From contig JAJKFJ010022552.1 in the NCBI GenBank assembly GCA_027382625.1, positions 1-64,000 on the forward strand: a DNA stretch of 64,000 nucleotides. Reading direction: 5' to 3'. The notes under the pieces were generated by a model that searched no databases, was not told where the DNA came from, and was given only the letters and a program-made list of their open reading frames with translations. The stretch comes from Tetmemena sp. SeJ-2015 (Eukaryota; Ciliophora; Spirotrichea; Sporadotrichida; Oxytrichidae). A program made the position numbers and the translations under genes. Positions 59,801 through 64,000 of this stretch are shown here, piece after piece (position 1 is the stretch's first letter; the number at the start of each line of letters is the position of its first letter).

Positions 59801-62266
59801 AAATGAATTTAAACAATATGATTTCAAAGCTCTATGGTTGTTGCCAAGTCCATCTCTAGAAGCCATTGACATTCTGTTTGTAGACTTATCAGTATAAAAG
59901 CATAAAGTATTGAGGAAGAGGTTGATGTCGTATTCCTGGTGATGAAGTTGCTCACACAAAGCGATTTACTTGGGCCAACTCTCGATTTAAAATGTAGAGT
60001 TGGTCGTCCTTCACTCTTAGTTCTTGCTTCAGTTCCATAGTCATTCCCTCCAACTAGTGCATGTCTTGTCCTTGGTCTTTCAACTATTTCACTTATCATA
60101 TTCTTAATTTAATCTATTGCTCTAGAATCTGAATCAAAGTCATTTTCTTTTTCAGAATATCCTCAGATTCCTATAAAGATATTATCACTTACTTTTCAAC
60201 TATGGAAAGGAGGTAGATATATGGGCAATAGGTTGCATTCTTGGAGAGCTGACAGATGGGGAAGCACTTTTTCCGGGAGAATCTGAAATCGACAGCTCTT
60301 TTGCATCCAGAAAATTCTGACAAATTTTTTTTTATTCTAGGCCCACTTACATAGCCACAGCAGGAAGAGTTCAAGACAAATCCGAGATTCATCGGTTACA
60401 AATTCCCTGACTCAATTAACAAGCCAGAGACTCTAGAGCGCAGATATGTAGGCAAGCTTTCAAAGAAGGCTCTCAATTAATGAAAGCATGCTTGAATGGA
60501 TCCTTCGGAGAGAATCACTGCTCTTGAGTCTCTTGCAGATCCCTACTTCGATGGGTTAAGAGACGCTGAAGTCGAGAAGTTTATTAGAGATTAAAATGTA
60601 AGGCCTCATGGTACTGCAAGCCAGGCTCAAATTAGATAGGAGTCCTCTAAATCAAGAAGCTCTATGAGGTCAAATACAGTTGAGAGAGAGGCTGCCGAGC
60701 TAGTTTGGCAATGGGAAGAACAAGACTGCCTTACGCTTAGAAATTTTCAAACATCGGAGCTACTCAAGGATAAGGAGTCATGTCTCTCAACTCGCAAGGA
60801 AATCAGCAACAAATTCAACAAAAGCCTTCTCCCTCTCAAGTGTCCAACAAGTTCAGCACTGGAGCTTAATCTTAAAACAACTCGATCCCCTACCAACAAG
60901 AATGATCTTAAGGCTTAAAAGGGAGCTCTTGGAGGAAATGTGGCTGGCAATCTCTAAAATGCGAATCAGATGTTGCAAAAAGGCAAAAACTCTGGCCTGG
61001 GACAGATTCAGCCAAATAAAGTAGCAGGAGCTCTTGGACCTTCCTCTTAGCAATAAAGTTTCAACGATGGAAAGCAAAGCAATAATTTCGTGCCTTCATC
61101 AAACCTTTCTACTTTTCTGTTGAGTAAAGGGCTCGAGTGGAAGTCTCGGAACTTTTGAGAACGAGTATTCCTATCGCATAAACCTAGACAACATAGGCGG
61201 AGGGGCAAGTGCTAATCCCACTTTATAAATGATGAATTCTCAACTACCTCAAAACAATCGACAGCCAGTACAGTTCACAAAGAAATCAAAGGGAAGTCAG
61301 AACGCAGTGAATAACATGATGCAAGGCCAGTAGATCTTTTCTGAAGTAATTGTCGAGGATGAAGGATGAGAATTTTAATGACAATTACAACAGCGCCAGT
61401 ACACTAAATAATATGGGCCACAACTAAAACATGATGATGGGCATGGGTGCTGGACAAGGAGCTTTTTAGAGCTATGGTAATCCTTATGGCGGCCCAAACA
61501 TCAAGAAGTCTCAAAACTTTGAAAATATGCAAGCTATTCTTGCGAATTAGAATGCCTCAAAGGACAACTCTGTTTCACCTAATGTCAATAATCCTGGTAA
61601 ATTTTAATTTAACCATTTGTAAAGCCAAGCAATTAGCTGTTCTTAACAATTAGGCAATCGCAAAGAACCAAAGTCAAATAAAGCGAAGGTCAGATGCAGC
61701 AGGAGATATTACTTAAATTTAATATAGATACTGGAGGTGAGGGAACAGGTTTGTTGAGCTCAGGAATGATTATTGTCTCTGATGATCAATCTAACATTTA
61801 CGACAAGTTCAGTCCAAAAGCGTCAAACTAGTTTAACGCTCTTCAGTAAAAGCTAAAGAAGAAAGGTAACTTAGGCTCAATTGCAGGAGCAAACGCTATG
61901 CCCTAATTGGGAGGAGCCTCAGGAGGAGGTATGATGAGTTAGCAACAAATGAACTACAAGTCTACAAAGAATGGTTTTGATGAGCAGAACGCTTATTCTA
62001 TGAATTATTCACCCATTATCAATTTAATGAACATGTACAATGCTTTGAACAACCCTCACACTGCTTAGGGATTGAGGTTGAATAGCAAGTCTCCAGGCCG
62101 AGGTAACCTAGCCCCTATGAACTACCCAAGCAAGATTGCACAAATGAGTGGCAATCACTAGGGCCATGAAAACTATAACTACAGCATTCCCTCAGATTCT
62201 CACCACTATCCCATGATGGGCAACACTCAGTTTAGCTCAGTTAACAGTCATTCTCAAAACTATTGA
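56851..62266 (+). CDS. CDKL5-like (CMGC) protein kinase, split by a 2.3-kb IES
   Basis: CDKL kinases act on microtubule and ciliary targets. ATG 56851: [19 protein letters not shown]; a ~290-nt GTAAGTG..CTTTAG intron; [13 protein letters not shown]; a ~150-nt intron after KEAFKR (57354); [36 protein letters not shown]; activation loop [10 protein letters not shown] with the TxY phosphosite. IESs follow at 57821, 57897 and 60314. The second half, from 60198, reads [98 protein letters not shown]: subdomains IX-XI in CDKL order, matching CDKL5 NPRFHGLRFP and SLERRYLG. A long Gln/Asn/Gly/Met-rich tail ends at TGA 62264-62266. Small indels near 60290, 60478 and 60497, and frame slips at ~60700-60950 and 61140, look like sequencing errors. 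Confidence 0.9.
57821..57866 (+). other. Predicted IES, 46 bp, pointer TA
   Basis: The kinase motif WYRAPE is broken after TGG. TA occurs at 57821-57822 and 57867-57868; removing one copy plus spacer gives [18 protein letters not shown]. Splicing as GTAGAC..TTTACAG would create TGA, so an IES fits better than an intron. Confidence 0.75.
57987..59331 (-). CDS. NOP14: NOP14-like ribosome biogenesis factor, 5' half, nested in the kinase IES
   Basis: NOP14 is a nucleolar factor for 18S rRNA maturation and 40S assembly. ATG 59331 ([20 protein letters not shown]); [20 protein letters not shown] is the NPFE signature; [20 protein letters not shown] follows, then [20 protein letters not shown] (family: YNLNEDEELTHYGQSL), [68 protein letters not shown] and the acidic run [23 protein letters not shown] 57987-57989 would end it, but the family continues ~400 residues more, so the 3' half must lie elsewhere in the germline. 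A 1-nt slip near 58690 (between ALEGE and [11 protein letters not shown]) is probably an assembly error. Intron- or IES-like gaps occur near 58900-58940 and 59050-59085. Confidence 0.8.
59350..60190 (-). CDS. Coiled-coil gene fragment nested in the kinase IES
   Basis: Minus-strand pieces: [20 protein letters not shown] with [14 protein letters not shown] (60063-59960), [19 protein letters not shown] (~59770-59715), and [20 protein letters not shown] with [56 protein letters not shown] (59663-59400). Glu/Arg/Leu heptads indicate coiled coil; no family recognised. Pieces are in different frames, and no clear start or stop is visible before NOP14 begins at 59331. It may be a partial gene whose other segments are elsewhere. 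Confidence 0.4.
60314..60333 (+). other. Predicted IES, 20 bp, pointer ATTCT
   Basis: ATTCT at 60314-60318 and 60334-60338. Removing 20 bp joins QKI to LGPLTQPQQEEF, the CDKL sequence QKxLGPL. The spacer is mostly T. Confidence 0.8.
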
Positions 62267-62389
62267 GTTCCCTCATATGAAGGAGAGTGCATTCCTCTCT
62301 CAATTTATAACGTCCACTTATGAATGAGTATATAAAATGACAAGCTAAATTTTCCAATCATTCTTTAAAACTCTACAATCAACAAGTTA

Positions 62390-63580
62390 TTAGAAAATAA
62401 TTTTTCCCCTTTTTTAAACTTTTATCGGGGTTTTCTACTTGTTTGAAAAATTTTGTTTTTTGAAAATTGAGTCATTTTGGGTTTAAAATTAATTTTTTAA
62501 AGGTTCCTTTAATTTTTTAAGTTTTAGATTTTAAACCTTTAAAAATTAATGGGGATAAAAAAATTTATTTGTACAAGCCCAATCTGTTATAGAAAGGTTG
62601 TGGGTTAAGAATCCTTAAAAATTATCAACTTCCTTTTTTTTAGTTTAAATTTGGCAGTTTTCCCAGTTGATTCTTTTTCTCCCTTTTGGGGGGCCATCGG
62701 GGAAGGGAATGTGGGGGCTGTTTGGAAAAAAAGGCCAAACCAAAAAGGCTTTGAAAGCAGCACCAATAAGTAAAAAATTTCTAAACTTTTTTGGATCAAA
62801 AAATATAAACATCTGGGTAAAAAGTTGTTTAAAAATTCATTTGTATGACTATATTTAAAAACTTGAAAAGGCTTTCCCTTACCCCCCCGGAAAAGAGTAC
62901 ATTCAAAAGAGGGAGGAAATTAATGTATTGTCTTTCACATTTCTTTAAATCAACACCAGAGTAGCTAAAAAAGGGAATTTTTTTTTAAAAAACTAAGAAA
63001 CAACAAGCGGAAGGCATTTATCTAAAAAAAGCAGGCTAATTATTTTTGGGAAAAACTTCTGGGAGGAGAAAAGGGGGCCAAAGGAATAGGGGGTAAAATT
63101 GGGTCCTCCAAAGGTTTTGTAAAGGAAATAAAGGCCCCTTTTGCTCAAAAATTTTTTTTTGTATTTTTAAAAATTTTTAAAATGAGGATAAATGCTCTTC
63201 CCTATGATAAGATAAAGATAGTTTACGAAAACGATTAAAAAGTGCAAAGATGGGGGGGATTGTCTTTTTTTCCTGAGGGTTTAAATAGAGAGCCAAAATT
63301 TGCAAGCAGCTAGCTTTAGTTTTTAAGTTCCACAAAGGCTAAATTTTTCCAAATTAAGGAAAAGGAGAAAGGAAAGTCGCAGTTTTAAATTTTTGCAGTT
63401 TCCCAAGGGGTCAAAAGAAAACAAAACCAAAAAGGCCTTTAGATCCCCTTTTTGTGTTTAAAAGGAAAATTTTTTTTAAATTTGACTTGGCAAAACCAGA
63501 GCCCTTGGGCCCCAAAATTTTGGTACTAAAATTTCCGGGGGAAATTTTTGGGCCCTTTACAAAATTTAAACCCTAGCACT
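62390..63580. other. Low-trust, homopolymer-rich sequence
   Basis: Long runs of G, C, A and T (ccccccgg, ggggggg, tttttttttt, ccctttttgtg) replace the smoother composition on both sides. No gene is readable. The start of the ABC1/ADCK gene, including its KxGQ region, may be hidden here or lie on another germline segment. Confidence 0.6.
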
Positions 63581-63613
63581 TCTTTTTTGGGAAAATCAAC
63601 TATTTTTTTCGAG

Positions 63614-64000
63614 ATGTCGATCATTAAGGAGCTAGACTTCATGCAAGAGGTGGTAAATGCTGAGAGAACTCGAAATAACTTTAAGAAGTATGATGATCTT
63701 TACATTCCAATGAACAATATTGATTTGAGTAGCAGGAGAGCAATCGTTATGGAATATGTGGAGGGATTAAAAGTTACGGATATTCAGGGTTTGAAGGAGG
63801 AGTTTGGAGATCCAAAGAAGGCCACTGAAATTTTGATTGACGTATTTGCGAAGATGATATTCTAATATGGACATGTCCACTGCGATGCTCATCCAGGAAA
63901 TATCCTAGTTAGATAGCATCCAAAGAAGGCAAAAGGGACTCCTTAGATTGTTCTACTCGATCATGGATTTTATTGCGATGTAGACGATAAGTTTAGGAAG
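63614..64000 (+). CDS. ABC1/ADCK (UbiB) family atypical kinase, partial
   Basis: Readable from MSIIKELDFMQEVVNAERTR at 63614 to the window end: IKELDF..E..NAER is the ABC1 signature helix; RRAIVMEYVEGLKVTDI is the hinge region (MEFVEG), HVHCDAHPGNILVR is the atypical catalytic loop (H-x-D-P-H-P-G-N), and IVLLDHGFYCDVDDKFRK is the DFG-equivalent DHG segment, as in ADCK1-type members. Family members sit in mitochondria or plastids and support coenzyme Q or lipid metabolism. The N-terminal KxGQ motif and the 3' end are outside the readable sequence; the Met used here is internal. Confidence 0.85.

Larger units (their letters stand above)
57897..60197 (+). other. 2,301-bp IES with 14-bp pointer, containing parts of two other genes
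   Basis: AACTATGGAAAGGA is found exactly at 57897-57910 and 60198-60211, both inside kinase coding sequence. Before the first copy the gene reads APELLLSP; after the second [18 protein letters not shown]. Removing one copy and everything between gives [20 protein letters not shown] in one frame, as expected for CDKL subdomains VIII-IX. The removed DNA carries on the minus strand the NOP14 5' half (57987-59331) and coiled-coil fragments (about 59350-60190). Confidence 0.92.

Noticed and set aside
60189..60392. Cys-containing minus-strand ORF
   Set aside because: Antisense to kinase subdomains IX-X, which are clearly coding on the plus strand.
60476..60500. Two TGAs in the kinase C-lobe taken as evidence of a pseudogene
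   Set aside because: The expected KALN-x-MKACLNMDPSER is recovered by assuming 1-2 missing bases at two points, pointing to sequencing indels.
1..64000. CRISPR arrays, operons, ribosome binding sites, rRNA genes, C4A4 telomeric repeats
   Set aside because: None seen. Bacterial-type features do not apply, and no CCCCAAAA repeats that would mark macronuclear ends or TBE transposon termini were found.

Overview
The window reads as germline (micronuclear) DNA of a ciliate, most likely a stichotrich spirotrich of the Oxytricha/Stylonychia/Tetmemena kind; that placement is inference. Two things seen in the sequence support it. First, genes are only readable if TAA and TAG mean glutamine and TGA is the stop: the transportin, SecA-like, RPS26, AMPK-like and CDKL-like genes all cross many in-frame TAR codons and end at TGA, and almost all conserved tryptophans are TGG. 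Second, several conserved coding regions are broken by AT-rich segments without GT/AG ends. These are flanked by short direct repeats, and removing one repeat plus the segment restores both the frame and the expected family motif. That is how internal eliminated sequences (IESs) with pointers look. Ordinary GT..AG introns (27 to about 300 nt) are present as well.

Layout. 1-1.6 kb: no gene, one tRNA-like relic. 1.6-8 kb: a long coiled-coil protein (+). 8.1-15.3 kb: minus-strand housekeeping block with UFD1 (N-terminus missing), transportin, a MORN-repeat protein and RPS26. 15.7-17.6 kb: homeodomain-like regulator (+). 17.6-21.3 kb: AT-rich, gene-free, with two GC-rich palindromes sharing one core. 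21.3-35.6 kb: three related secreted or membrane proteins with cadherin-like repeats (-), with a small basic gene (+), an F1-ATPase delta/epsilon-like gene and a coiled-coil membrane protein carrying a local duplication in between. 37-39.6 kb: unidentified interrupted gene (-). 40-46.2 kb: an MT-A70 methyltransferase with an altered catalytic motif, a poorly resolved stretch, a DD34E (Tc1/mariner/IS630) transposase and a short helical protein. 46.3-49.6 kb: a SecA-like ATPase (-). 49.8-62.3 kb: a degenerate ORF, an AMPK/SNF1-like kinase, an EF-hand protein and a CDKL5-like kinase (+). 62.4-63.6 kb: unreliable sequence. 63.6-64 kb: start of an ABC1/ADCK kinase segment.

The most striking find is in the CDKL5-like kinase gene. 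It is split by a 2,301-bp IES with a perfect 14-bp pointer, and that IES carries, on the opposite strand, the 5' half of a NOP14-like ribosome-biogenesis gene and part of a coiled-coil gene. Removing it joins the kinase in frame exactly at the APE/subdomain IX region. NOP14 and UFD1 are incomplete here, so their other segments must lie elsewhere. The assembly contains small indels (seen in NOP14 and in the kinase C-lobe) and a few homopolymer-rich noisy patches, so single frame breaks and in-frame TGAs need care.
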